NCBI GenBank assembly: GCA_041675285.1 | Contig: JBAYTZ010000003.1 | Span: forward strand, 248,001 to 312,000 | DNA: 64,000 nt | Source of the DNA: Candidatus Delongbacteria bacterium | Lineage (GTDB): Bacteria > CAIWAD01 | Reading direction: 5' to 3' | In this document: positions 51,696 through 63,943 of the stretch, one piece after another | Layout: each line of letters starts with the position of its first letter | How positions within the stretch are numbered: the stretch's first letter is position 1 | Notes under the pieces: generated by a model | What the model was told of the DNA's origin: nothing | Database searches by the model: none | Seen by the model: only the letters and a program-made list of their open reading frames with translations | Translations under genes and position numbers: made by a program

Positions 51696-53525
51696 ATGAA
51701 CCAGCTGACCTGCGTGTCCCGCCTGCTGCTCCCCGCGCTCGTGCTGGCTGCCCTGCCGGCGCTGGCCCAGGAGCCGCTCCCCGTGGCCGAAGGCGTGCTG
51801 ATGTCGGGCAGCGGCAACTGCGCGCTGTGTCACACGGGGGCGGCGGGCGTGATGATGGAGGGCGGGCTGGACGTCTCGCCGCCCACCCTCTGGCGCTCCA
51901 GCATGATGGCCAACTCGACGCGCGATCCGCTCTGGCAGGCCAAGGTGCGCTCGGAGTGTCTCCACAATCCCGCGCTGGCGGAGCTGATCCAGACCAAGTG
52001 CACGCGCTGCCACGCGCCCCAGGGCAGCACGGAGGCCTTCCACTCCGGGGCCACGGCCTACTCCCTGGACGAAGCGCTGGCTGATCCGCTGGCCCGCGAT
52101 GGAGTCAGTTGCACCGTTTGCCATCAGGTGGCGACGGACAACCTGGGCCAGCCCGCCAGCTTCTCCGGCGGCTTCCTCGTGGGCGACCAGCACCTGATCT
52201 ACGGCCCCTACTCCAATCCGCTGGTCGGCCCCATGCAGTTCAACAGCGGCTACACGCCCGTGCTGGGACCCCAGCTGGGCCAGTCCGAGCTGTGCGCCAC
52301 CTGTCACACGCTGTTCACGCCCTGGCTGGACAACGCGGGCCAGATCGGCGGCACCTTCCCCGAGCAGGTACCCTACCTGGAATGGCGCAACAGCCGCTAT
52401 CCCGGCGAAGACATCAGCTGCCAGAGCTGCCATCTGCCCACCAGCGCCGCAGCCATGGACATCGCCACCCTGCCGCCCTGGAACCAGACCCTGCGCGCCC
52501 CCTTCTTCAAACACGAGCTGGTGGGCGGCAACGCCTGGATGAGCGGCCTGCTGCGCGACCATGCGGACAGCCTGGGGCTCAGCGCCAGCGCCGCCCAGCT
52601 GGAGCGCACGCGGACGCTGGCGACGCAGATGCTGGAGCGCGCCGCGCGGCTGGAGCTCAGCGGCCGGGAGGACGGCGACAGCCTGGAGCTGGCCGTGCGC
52701 GTGGTCAACCTGAGCGGCCACAAGCTGCCCACGGGCATTCCCCTGCGTCGGATGTGGCTGCGGCTGGTGGTTCGGGACCTGGCAGGCGCGCCGCTCTTCT
52801 CGTCCGGCGAGTGGGATTCCCTCGGGCGGCCGCCCGCTCCCGCCGGGCTTTTTGAGCCCCACCACCAACTCATCCGCGACCCGGCCCGGACCCAGATCTG
52901 GGAAGGCGTGATGGGAGACGCGGACGAGCTGCCCACCTGGATCCTGCTGCGCGCCTCGCACTTCCTGAAGGACAATCGCCTGCCCCCCGCCGGCTTCAGC
53001 AGCGCCGCCGCGGGCTACGACAGCGTGGCCGTGGTGGGCGAGGCTGCCACAGATCCGGACTTCAATCGGGACGAGAGCGGGGAAGGCAGCGGGGCGGACT
53101 GGATCCGCTATCGCCTGCCCATGCCCGCCGACAGCGTGACCGTGCAGGCGGAGCTGGTCTACCAGAGCGTGCCCCCCGGCCTGCAGGACTCTTTCGCCGA
53201 CCAGGAGGCGGCGGAGATCACCCGCTGGCTGGAGTTGTCCGCCGCCACCGATCCGGCGCCCCTGACCCTGGCCCGAGCCAGCTGGCAGGGCCCGGGCCGC
53301 CTGCCCGCGCCCCGGCTGGGCCTGCAGATCACGGGCGGGGAAGTCCGCCTGAGCTGGCTGCCGGTGCCCGGCGCGCTCTCGTACCGGGTCTGGCGGCAGT
53401 CGGAACCCGGCACCAACTGGCCCCGCCCCGTGGAGGCCGCTCTGGTGGGCGAGACGACGGAGTTGGAGTTCCAGCAGGCCGCCACGCCGGCCCGGGTCTT
53501 TTACCAAGTGACCGCCCTGCGCTGA
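51696..53525 (+). CDS. Exported pentaheme cytochrome c family protein
   Basis: 609 residues from ATG 51696, strong GGAGGTGACCC upstream. Signal peptide 1-24. Five CxxCH heme sites: CALCH (42-46), CTRCH (102-106), CTVCH (139-143), CATCH (200-204) and CQSCH (242-246). The rest (about 300-609) is beta-rich, with VVNLSGHKLPTGIPLRR (common in this multiheme family) and an Fn3-like C-terminus. Periplasmic or surface electron carrier; partner unknown. No cytochrome maturation genes nearby. Confidence 0.88.
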   Translation: MNQLTCVSRLLLPALVLAALPALAQEPLPVAEGVLMSGSGNCALCHTGAAGVMMEGGLDVSPPTLWRSSMMANSTRDPLWQAKVRSECLHNPALAELIQTKCTRCHAPQGSTEAFHSGATAYSLDEALADPLARDGVSCTVCHQVATDNLGQPASFSGGFLVGDQHLIYGPYSNPLVGPMQFNSGYTPVLGPQLGQSELCATCHTLFTPWLDNAGQIGGTFPEQVPYLEWRNSRYPGEDISCQSCHLPTSAAAMDIATLPPWNQTLRAPFFKHELVGGNAWMSGLLRDHADSLGLSASAAQLERTRTLATQMLERAARLELSGREDGDSLELAVRVVNLSGHKLPTGIPLRRMWLRLVVRDLAGAPLFSSGEWDSLGRPPAPAGLFEPHHQLIRDPARTQIWEGVMGDADELPTWILLRASHFLKDNRLPPAGFSSAAAGYDSVAVVGEAATDPDFNRDESGEGSGADWIRYRLPMPADSVTVQAELVYQSVPPGLQDSFADQEAAEITRWLELSAATDPAPLTLARASWQGPGRLPAPRLGLQITGGEVRLSWLPVPGALSYRVWRQSEPGTNWPRPVEAALVGETTELEFQQAATPARVFYQVTALR

Positions 53526-53583
53526 GCCCCCGTGTGGGACAGGACCCCGGCGGATTAGCGGCACTGCGGAGAGAGACTCCCGC

Positions 53584-54273
53584 TCAGGCCGGCTTGCCGC
53601 AGACCAGCAGCGCCAGCATGGGCCAGCCGATGTAGCGCTCCGCCCGCGGCCAGCACCGGGCGAAGACCGCGTCGGGCGAGGCCTCCAGCAGTTCCAGCAC
53701 TTCCAGGCCACCGGCCTCTGCAGCTTGGCGGAAGTCCGCCAGGGAATGCCGCAGGCTGCCCGGCGCCACAATTTCACCCGTGGCCGGATCGGTGAAGCGG
53801 GCGTGGGCGCCGCGCTCGAACATGGCCGGATGCATGGCGCTCGCCAGCACGCGCCCCGCCGGACGCAGCACGCGGGCCACCTCGCGGAACACGGCGGGCA
53901 GGTCCTCCAGGTGTTCCAGCACCAAGCCGCTCACCACCTGGTCGAAACTGTCGTCGGCCAGCGGCAGCGCCAGGCGCAGGTCGTGGCAAAGGAAACGCAC
54001 GGCCCCGGCGCCGGGTTTGGCGCGCGCCTGCTCCAGCATGCCGGGCGAGAAGTCCAGCGCCGTGACCTGCGCGCCCTGGGCGGCCAGCCAGAGCGCGTGC
54101 CGGCCGGTGCCGCAGCCCAGATCCAGCACCGCCTGTCCGCGAACGTCGCCCAGGCGGACCCGCAGGGCGGGCTCCTCCAAGGCCTGGAGCGGATTGCCGT
54201 CGTGGTCGTAAACGGCGGCCCAGCGGTCGTAGCCGCTGCGGACGGCGGCGGCGAAGTCCGGTTCATTCTTCAT
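53584..54273 (-). CDS. Class I SAM-dependent methyltransferase
   Basis: 229 residues from ATG 54273. Methyltransferase_11/25 type: VLDLGCGTGRHAL (about 49-61), ALDFSPGMLEQAR, SFDQVVSGLVLEHL and VARVLRPAGRVLAS. Substrate unknown; resembles UbiE/malonyl-ACP-type small-molecule methylases. The open frame continues far upstream but that part is antisense of the xdh genes. Divergent from the molybdenum hydroxylase operon. Confidence 0.87.
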   Translation of the reverse strand: MKNEPDFAAAVRSGYDRWAAVYDHDGNPLQALEEPALRVRLGDVRGQAVLDLGCGTGRHALWLAAQGAQVTALDFSPGMLEQARAKPGAGAVRFLCHDLRLALPLADDSFDQVVSGLVLEHLEDLPAVFREVARVLRPAGRVLASAMHPAMFERGAHARFTDPATGEIVAPGSLRHSLADFRQAAEAGGLEVLELLEASPDAVFARCWPRAERYIGWPMLALLVCGKPA

Positions 54274-54471
54274 GTGGATACCCCGATGGATCCCGCCTTC
54301 CCTGCGGCGGACGGATCCAATATGCGGAAGGCCCACGGACGGCCCTGCAGGCGGCTGTCCGCGGGCCCGTCGTCTTGCGCAATCCCGTGAAAACCAACTG
54401 ATTAACACCCCGCCAGTCGCAGACCATCCGATGACCTGCCCGGCGGTATCCAGTATCAGACAGGACCGCCC

Positions 54472-56712
54472 ATGGCGCATCCCCGAATCGGCAGCTCCAG
54501 CCCGCGTCCCGATGCCTGGGACAAGCTCACCGGCCGGGCGCAGTACGTGGACGACCTGCGCGTGGACGGCCTGCTGCACGGCATCACCATCCGCAGCCCC
54601 CTGCCACGGGCGCGCGTGCTCGGCGTGACGCTGGATCCGGCCTTTCGGGAGCCCGGACTGGTGGTGGTGGGGCCGCGCGACCTGCCCGGCCGCAACCTCA
54701 TTCCCCTGCTGGTGGACGATCAGCCCGCCCTGGCGGACGCGTTCGTGAATCACGCCGAAGAGCCCCTGCTGCTGCTGGCCCACGCGGATCCCGCCGTGCT
54801 GGAGCGCGCCCGGCGCGCCGTGCGTATCGAGCTGGAGCCCCTGCCCGCCGTGCTGGATCTGTGTCAGGCCATGGCCGAGGAGCGCGCCGACATCCATCCG
54901 CTGGGGCCGGTGGTGAAGGAGATCCGCATCGCCAAGGGGGATCCGGAGTCCGTCTGGAGCGGCGCCGCGCACGTCGTGGAGGACGAGGTGGAGAGCGGCG
55001 CCCAGGAGCAGCTCTACCTCGAGCCCCAGGGAATGATCGCCTGGGCCGGCCCGGATTTCGTCACGGTGACGGGCTCGCTGCAGTGCCCGTACTACGTACA
55101 GCACGGCCTCTGCGCCGTGTTCGGGCTGCCGGCCGAGAAGGTGCGCGTGATCCAGGCCGTCACGGGCGGCGGCTTCGGCGGCAAGGAGGAGTATCCCACC
55201 GTGCTGGCCGTGCACGCCGCGCTGCTGGCCCTGAAGGCCGGCCGGCCGGTGAAGATGGTCTACGACCGCGCCGAGGATCTGGCCGCCACCACCAAGCGCC
55301 ATCCCTCCCGCTCCTTGAGCCGCGCCGCCTTCGACCCGGGCGGCCGGCTGCTGGCCCTGGACGTGGACTTCAACCTGGACGCCGGCGCCTACGTGACGCT
55401 GACGCCCGTGGTGCTCTCGCGCGGCGCCCTGCACGCCGCCGGTCCCTACCGCTGCGACCACATCCGGGTGCGGGCCCGCGCCTGGGCCACCAACACGCCG
55501 CCCCACGGCGCCTTCCGCGGTTTCGGCGCGCCCCAGAGCTGCCTGGCCATCGAGCGGCTGCTGGACAAGGCCGCCGCGCAACTGGGGTTGGACCCCGCCG
55601 AGCTGCGGCTGCGCAACCTGCTCCGCCCGGGCGACACCACGGCCACCGGACAGGTGATGCGCGAGGAGATCGATCTGACCGGGCTGGTGGAGACGGCCCT
55701 GGAACAGTCGGACTACCGCCGCCTGCGGACGGAGTTCGCCCGGGCCAATGCCGGGGCAGGCCCTGAGGATCCGCGGCGCGGCGTGGGGCTGGCGGTCTTC
55801 CTGCACGGGGCGGGCTTTACGGGCTCCGGCGAGAAGCGGCTGGCCTCCCGGGCCGGCCTGGAGCTGGACGAACAGGGCGTTGTGCAGGTCCTGGCGGCCT
55901 CCACGGAGATCGGCCAGGGCGCGGCCACGGTTTTCCAACAGATTGTCTGCGGTGCTTTGGGCGTGACACAGGAACAGGTGCGGGTGGCCCAGCCCGACAC
56001 GGCCCACGTGCCGGACTCCGGCCCCACGGTGGCCTCGCGGACCACCATGGTGGTGGGCGGACTGGTGGAGCGCGCGGCCCTGGCCCTGCGCGCGGCCCTG
56101 GCGGCGGACGGACTGGCCGCGGACGCGGATCCCGCCGCGGTGGCCCGGGCCCTGCGGCAGCGCGCGCGGAGTCACGGCGGCGAGCGCTGGATCGAGAGCT
56201 ACCAGCAGCCGGACTGGGTGGTCTGGGACGAGGAGACCTACCGGGGCGACGCCTATCCCACCTTCGCCTGGGCGGCCTACGTGGCCCAGGTGGCCGTGGA
56301 TCCCTTGACGGGCGAGGCCTGCGTGGAGGAGTTCACTGCCGTGCAGGACATCGGCCGGGTGGTGAATCCGCTCTTGGCCGCCGGCCAGATCGAGGGCGGC
56401 GTGGCCCAGGGGATCGGCTTCGCCCTGCTGGAGGACGTGCGCTGGCGAGCCGGCCGGATGGCCAACAACCGCCTTAGCACCTACATCATCCCCACGGCCC
56501 TGGACCTGCCGCGCATCCGTGTCCACTTCCGTGAGACACCGGCGGGCTACGGCCCGGCGGGCGCCAAGGGGGTGGGCGAACTGCCGCTGGACGGCACGGC
56601 CCCCGCCGTGCTGGCCGCCCTGGACCAGGCGCTGGGCGCGCGGTTGGCGCGCGTGCCGGCCCTGCCCGAGCAGATCCTTCCCCTGCTGACGCCGGAGGCG
56701 ACCCATGCCTGA
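54472..56712 (+). CDS. xdhA: Xanthine dehydrogenase family, molybdopterin subunit
   Basis: 746 residues, nearly the length of E. coli XdhA. KLTGRAQYVDDL, GGGFGGKEEYPT (about 227-238), HGAFRGFGAPQ (about 343-353), STEIGQGAATVFQQ, AGAKGVGELPL with the conserved Glu near the end. Binds the Mo cofactor and hydroxylates an N-heterocycle; purines most likely, aromatic CoA esters not excluded. Overlaps the next gene by 8 bp. First gene of the operon; a 198-bp spacer holds the promoter. Confidence 0.9.
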   Translation: MAHPRIGSSSPRPDAWDKLTGRAQYVDDLRVDGLLHGITIRSPLPRARVLGVTLDPAFREPGLVVVGPRDLPGRNLIPLLVDDQPALADAFVNHAEEPLLLLAHADPAVLERARRAVRIELEPLPAVLDLCQAMAEERADIHPLGPVVKEIRIAKGDPESVWSGAAHVVEDEVESGAQEQLYLEPQGMIAWAGPDFVTVTGSLQCPYYVQHGLCAVFGLPAEKVRVIQAVTGGGFGGKEEYPTVLAVHAALLALKAGRPVKMVYDRAEDLAATTKRHPSRSLSRAAFDPGGRLLALDVDFNLDAGAYVTLTPVVLSRGALHAAGPYRCDHIRVRARAWATNTPPHGAFRGFGAPQSCLAIERLLDKAAAQLGLDPAELRLRNLLRPGDTTATGQVMREEIDLTGLVETALEQSDYRRLRTEFARANAGAGPEDPRRGVGLAVFLHGAGFTGSGEKRLASRAGLELDEQGVVQVLAASTEIGQGAATVFQQIVCGALGVTQEQVRVAQPDTAHVPDSGPTVASRTTMVVGGLVERAALALRAALAADGLAADADPAAVARALRQRARSHGGERWIESYQQPDWVVWDEETYRGDAYPTFAWAAYVAQVAVDPLTGEACVEEFTAVQDIGRVVNPLLAAGQIEGGVAQGIGFALLEDVRWRAGRMANNRLSTYIIPTALDLPRIRVHFRETPAGYGPAGAKGVGELPLDGTAPAVLAALDQALGARLARVPALPEQILPLLTPEATHA

Positions 56713-57199
56713 GCCCGTGGTGCTGCGTGTCACATTAAACGGGGAAGCCCGCGAGCTGCGCTGTCTGCCGGGCGAGCGGCTGCTGGACCTGCTGCGCGGG
56801 CTGGGCCTGACGGGCGTCAAGGAGGGCTGCGGCGAGGGCGAGTGCGGGGCCTGCGCCGTGCTCCTGGACGGGAGGCTGGTGAACTCCTGCCTGGTGCCGG
56901 CCCTCCAAGTCGACGGCGCGACGCTCTTGACCATCGAGGGAGCCGCAACGGACCGGGAGCTGGCGGCGGTCCAGGCGGCGTTCGCCGAGCGGGGCGGCGT
57001 GCAGTGCGGCATCTGCACACCCGGCATGGTGCTGGCCGCGGGCGCGCTGCTCAAGCGCTCGGCGCGGCCCGTCGAGGAGGAGATCCGCCGCGCGCTGGCG
57101 GGCAACCTCTGCCGCTGCACGGGCTACGTGCGCGTCGTGGACAGCGTGCTGGCGGCGGCGGAGCGGCTGGGTCCCCCGGACCCGCCCGCCCAGGGATGA
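56705..57199 (+). CDS. xdhC: Xanthine dehydrogenase family, 2Fe-2S subunit
   Basis: 164 residues. Plant-type 2Fe-2S site CGEGECGAC then C, and the second site CGICTPG and CRCTGY. Passes electrons from the Mo site to the FAD subunit. Length close to the E. coli XdhC iron-sulfur subunit (159). Confidence 0.93.
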   Translation: MPEPVVLRVTLNGEARELRCLPGERLLDLLRGLGLTGVKEGCGEGECGACAVLLDGRLVNSCLVPALQVDGATLLTIEGAATDRELAAVQAAFAERGGVQCGICTPGMVLAAGALLKRSARPVEEEIRRALAGNLCRCTGYVRVVDSVLAAAERLGPPDPPAQG

Positions 57200-57209
57200 G
57201 GAGCCACGC

Positions 57210-58088
57210 GTGAGAGGCATCGCCGCGGATCTGGAACTGCGCCGGCCCGCCAGCCTGGCCGAGGCGCTGGACCTGCTGGCGCAGGACCCGAAGCTGAAAG
57301 TCCTGGCCGGGGGCACGGATCTGCTGGTCCGGCACGAGGACGGCAGCCTGGGTCCCGCCCGCCTGCTGGACCTCTCGGCCCTGCCGGAGCTAAGGCAGAT
57401 CCGGCGCGTGGGCGACGAGTTGGAGATCGGCGCCGGCGTGTGTTACGCCGACATCCAGGCCCATCCCGACGTGATCGCCCACCTGCCCTTGCTGGTCCAG
57501 GCCGCGGAGCAGACGGGGGCCCGGGCCATCCAGGAGCGTGGGACCCTGGGCGGCAACGTGGCCAACGCCTCGCCGGCGGCGGACAGCGTGCCCGTCCTGC
57601 TGGCGCTGGGCGCCGGGTTGCTGCTGCGCTCCCGAACGGCGGAGCGTCGCCTGCCCCTGGAGGACTTCTTTCTGGACTACCGGCGCACGGCCCTGCGGCC
57701 GGATGAGCTGATCACGGCCCTGCGCCTGCCGCTGGCGTCACCGCCGCTCCAGTACTTCCGCAAGGTGGGCACCCGGCGCGCCCAGGCCATCTCCAAGGTG
57801 GCGCTGGCGGCCGCGGGCCGCTGGACCGCCGGGGGACTGGAGTGTCGCGTGGCCCTGGCCAGCGTGGCGCCCGTGCCTCTGCGCTGTCACGAGCTGGAGG
57901 CTTTCCTGGCCGCCGAGGCCGGCCGGGGCGACTGGATGGAGCGCGCGGCGCGGCTGCTGATGGACGGCCTGCGGCCCATCGACGACATTCGCTCCACGGC
58001 CGCTTACCGCCGCCAGGTGGCGGGCAATCTGCTGCTGGCCTTTCTGCGTCGCGCCGAGGCGGCCCGTCCCGGCCCGGACGGTCGCTGA
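57210..58088 (+). CDS. xdhB: Xanthine dehydrogenase family, FAD subunit
   Basis: 292 residues from GTG 57210 (GAGGAGCC upstream), the same length as E. coli XdhB. FAD_binding_5 with LAGGTDLLV (33-41) and ERGTLGGNVANASPAAD; CO-dehydrogenase flavoprotein C-terminal domain from about 180. Accepts electrons from the iron-sulfur subunit and reduces NAD or another acceptor. Confidence 0.92.
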   Translation: MRGIAADLELRRPASLAEALDLLAQDPKLKVLAGGTDLLVRHEDGSLGPARLLDLSALPELRQIRRVGDELEIGAGVCYADIQAHPDVIAHLPLLVQAAEQTGARAIQERGTLGGNVANASPAADSVPVLLALGAGLLLRSRTAERRLPLEDFFLDYRRTALRPDELITALRLPLASPPLQYFRKVGTRRAQAISKVALAAAGRWTAGGLECRVALASVAPVPLRCHELEAFLAAEAGRGDWMERAARLLMDGLRPIDDIRSTAAYRRQVAGNLLLAFLRRAEAARPGPDGR

Positions 58089-58891
58089 TGTGGGCCTGGC
58101 CCGCGCGGTTGGCGGAACTCGCCCAAGCCGGCACGCCCTGCGTGCTGGTCACCCTCTGCCAGGGCAGCGGCTCCGCCCCGGCCCCTGCCGGCGCCAAGCT
58201 CGTGCTGGCGGCGGACGGCCGGCGCTGGGGCACGGTGGGCGGCGGCGCGCTGGAGGCGGCCGTGCTCGAAAAGGCGCACGAGCTGCTGGGCAGCGGCAGC
58301 ACGGAACGGCTGCGGATCCCGCTGGCGGCCCAGGGTCAGTGCTGCGGCGGGATGGTGGAACTGCTGCTGGAGGCGCTGTTCGACGGACCGGCTCTGCACG
58401 TACTGGGCGCCGGCCACGTGGGGCAGGAGCTGGCCAAGGTCCTCGAGGGGACGCGCCTGACCCTGCACCTGGTGGACGAGCGCGCGGAGTGGATCCGGCG
58501 CGCCGACCTGCCCGCGGGCCTCCACCGGCACGAGCAGTCGCCGCTCGAATACGTGGACGCGCTGGACGGAGCGGCGGGGCGCGACCTGCTGCTGATTCTG
58601 ACCCATTCCCACGAGCTGGATCTGGAGCTGCTGCGCCACCTGGCCCGCCGACCGCCGGCCTGGGTGGGCCTGATCGGCAGCCGCAACAAGTGGCGCTCCT
58701 TTCGCGAGCGCCTGGAGTCGGAGGGCGTGGATTCCGCCTGGCTCGACACCGTCTGCTGCCCCGTGGGGGATTCCCGCACCGGCAAGGCGCCGCGGGAGGT
58801 GGCCATCGCCCTGGCCCGGGAGCTGCTGCTCGCGGAGGCCCGGCTGCGTCCCGCCGCCGAATCCGCCGGCGCCTGTCCGGGGGAAGCGTGA
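58088..58891 (+). CDS. XdhC/CoxI family Mo-cofactor maturation protein
   Basis: 267 residues from ATG 58088, overlapping xdhB (TGATG). QGSGSAPAPAGAKL and TVGGGALEA in the N-terminal domain; a Rossmann domain with HVLGAGHVGQELAK and LIGSRNKWRSF. Members bind Mo cofactor, promote its sulfuration and hand it to the hydroxylase. Note it is not the iron-sulfur subunit that shares the xdhC name. Confidence 0.9.
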   Translation: MWAWPARLAELAQAGTPCVLVTLCQGSGSAPAPAGAKLVLAADGRRWGTVGGGALEAAVLEKAHELLGSGSTERLRIPLAAQGQCCGGMVELLLEALFDGPALHVLGAGHVGQELAKVLEGTRLTLHLVDERAEWIRRADLPAGLHRHEQSPLEYVDALDGAAGRDLLLILTHSHELDLELLRHLARRPPAWVGLIGSRNKWRSFRERLESEGVDSAWLDTVCCPVGDSRTGKAPREVAIALARELLLAEARLRPAAESAGACPGEA

Positions 58892-59504
58892 ACGGCGGCT
58901 TGCCGCCGCTCCTGCTGGGGGCGGGCGGCCGCTCCAGCCGGATGGGCCGGCCCAAGCACGCGCTGGCGTATCACGGCGCGAGCTGGCTGGATTGGCAGTT
59001 GACGCGCTTCCGGGCGGCGGGTGGAACTCGGGTCCACGTGGTGCTGCCCGACGGGACCGCCCCGCCGGCCGTCGTGCCGCCGGGCCTGCAGGTGGACTGG
59101 CTCTTCCAACCGGATCCCGCGGCGCCCATGAGCGCCAGCCTGGGATTGGCCGCGGCCGCGGTCCTGGCGGAGGGCTGGGCGGCAGCCTGGTGGTTGCCCG
59201 TGGACGTGCCGGCGCCGGGTCCCGATTTGTGGCGCGACCTCTGGGTCAACTGGCAGGCTGACGTGCATCAGGCAGCCGTGCCTGCGGCGGGCGGGCATCC
59301 CGTGCTGCTGGGACAGGGTCTGCTGGAACAGTTGGCGCACGCAGCGCCCGAGAGCGGCCTGCGCCTGGATCAGCTGCTGCGCGGGCTGGATCCGCCGGAG
59401 GTCCTGCTGCGCGGATCCGTGCGGGACGCCAACTGTCGGCTGAATCTCAACACTCCTGCGGCCTGGGAGGACTGGTTGCGGGGGGAAGCGGAACGGGAGC
59501 GCGA

Positions 59505-59508
<4 letters not shown>
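58888..59508 (+). CDS. MocA-like Mo-cofactor nucleotidyltransferase
   Basis: 206 residues from GTG 58888 (GTGA overlap). MobA-like NTP transferase: LLLGAGGRSSRMGRPKHAL (8-26) and LPVDVPAPG. MocA makes the cytosine dinucleotide form of Mo cofactor used by xanthine dehydrogenase-type enzymes. Fits its place between the two hydroxylases. Confidence 0.85.
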
Positions 59509-62116
<2,608 letters not shown>

Positions 62117-62120
<4 letters not shown>

Positions 62121-63943
62121 GCGAGTTGCGCCCCTTCCCCTTCGCCGCGCTGCTCCGGCGCCTGCGCCACGAACTCGCGGCCGGCGGGCCGGTCTTCGAA
62201 CTGCCCCGCAAGGCCTGGCACCTGCCAGATCCTGAGCTGGACCTCTCCTTCTCCCACGCCGGACGACGGGCGGCCAACCCCTTCGGGCCGGCGGCGGGAC
62301 CCCACACCCAGCTGGCGCCCAACCTGGTGCAGGGCTGGCTGGCCGGAGCCCGGGTCTTCGAGCTGAAGACCCTGCAGGTGCTGGACCGGCTGCAGATCGC
62401 CCGGCCCTGCATCCACGCGCCGCACTACGCGCTCAACGTGGAGTGGAGCCAGGAGCTGAGCCTGCCCGAGAGCGTGTGCGAATACCAGAAGGCGGCCTGG
62501 CTGCTGGAGATCCTGCAACGCACGCGGGCCGGCGGCGCCCTCTCCAATGCGGCGGATCTCGCCACCGTGCTGGACCTGAGCGTCGGCTATTCGCTGGACG
62601 GCATCCGTTCGGCGGCCATGAGCCAGGCCTTGGCCGGGCTGCGGGATCCCGCCACCGGCCTGGCCGAACTGGCGGCCGAGCTGCCCGCCGAGCTGCGGGA
62701 CTGGGCGGGAACTCCGCCGGCCGGCGCGCTGGCGGACTGTGTCACGCTCTCCACCTTCCACGGGTGTCCGCCGGATGAGATCGAGTCCATCGCCGCCCAC
62801 CTGCTGGATCAGGGCTGGTCGGTGATCATCAAGTTCAACCCCACCCTCTGCGGGTTGGAGGACGTGCGCCGGATCCTCCACGACCAACTGGGGTACACGC
62901 GGCTGGAGCCGGATCCCGCGGCCTTCGCGCAGGACCTGGAACTAGACGGCGCCGTGGCCCTGATGGGCCGGCTGCTGGGCCGGGCCCGCCGCCTGGGTCT
63001 GAGCCTGGGCGCCAAGTTCTCCAACACGTTCGTGCTGCAGCGGGACGCCGATCTCTTTCCCCCCGAGGCTGGGGCGTACATGTACCTGAGCGGCGCGCCG
63101 CTCCACCCGCTGGCCCTGCGGGCCGCCGCCCGGTATGCCGGGGCCTTTCCGGATCCCCTGCCCCTCTCCTTCTCGGCCGGGCTGGAGCGCGGCAACGCCG
63201 TGGAGACTCTGCGCTGCGGCTTCGCGCCCTTGACCCTCTGCACGGACCTGCTGCGGCGGGGCGGCCAGGGCCGGCTGTCCGGGCTGTTGGCCGATGTCCA
63301 GGCCCGCCTGCGCGCCGACGGCGCCCGCAGCCTGCAGGAGTGGCTGGGCCCCCTGGGCCGGCCGGAGACTCCCGGCGCCTGGGCCGAGACCCGCCGGCGA
63401 CTGGAGCGGGCGGCGGACGCCGCGGCCGGGGACGCGCGCTACCACGCCCGCAGCGTGATGAAGCCGCCCCGGCAGCGCGAGACCGTGCTCGAGCGGCTGG
63501 ACTGCATCAACTGCGACCTCTGCCTGCCGGCCTGTCCCAACGGCGCGCTCTTCGGCTGGAACCTGATGCCGGCCCCCGGCGAGGCGCCGCGCCGGCAGAT
63601 CGGCGTGCTGGCCGACGCCTGCAACGCCTGTTCCAACTGTGAGACCTGGTGTCCCGAGCAGGGCGCGCCCTGGCGGGTCAAGGAACGCTGGCACCAGGAT
63701 CTGGCCTCGCTGCGGGCCGCGCCTGTCGAACTGGACGGGTTTTGCGTGGCGGAAGGGGTGCTGACGGGACGAATCTCCGGCTGCTGGCTGACCCTGACGA
63801 CCGCCCCGGCCGGAGACTGCCTGGCCTGGGAGGGGGAGCTGCCCGACGCGCCGGAAACCCTGCTGGAGCGCTTTCTCCAGGTCAGAGACTCCTTTTTGAA
63901 AGGGGACAACCCGGCGGCCCTGTTGAGCGGGGAGGGCCTGTGA
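62117..63943 (+). CDS. YgfK-like iron-sulfur protein, shortened
   Basis: 608 residues from GTG 62117 (GTGA overlap). N-terminal ~430 residues are the YgfK/selenate-reductase-like TIM barrel (STFHGCPPDEIESIAAHLL, FNPTLCGLEDVRRIL, GAKFSNTF, SGAPLHPLA). Then two ferredoxin-type sites: CINCDLCLPACPNG from Cys463 and CNACSNCETWCPEQG from Cys502. E. coli YgfK is ~1030 residues and has a GltD-like FAD/NAD domain between or beside these parts, which is absent here. Probably moves electrons to or from the hydroxylase. Confidence 0.85.

Noticed and set aside
53584..57120. 1178-codon minus-strand open frame
   Set aside because: Only the last 229 codons are a real gene (methyltransferase, start 54273); the rest is antisense of the xdh genes.
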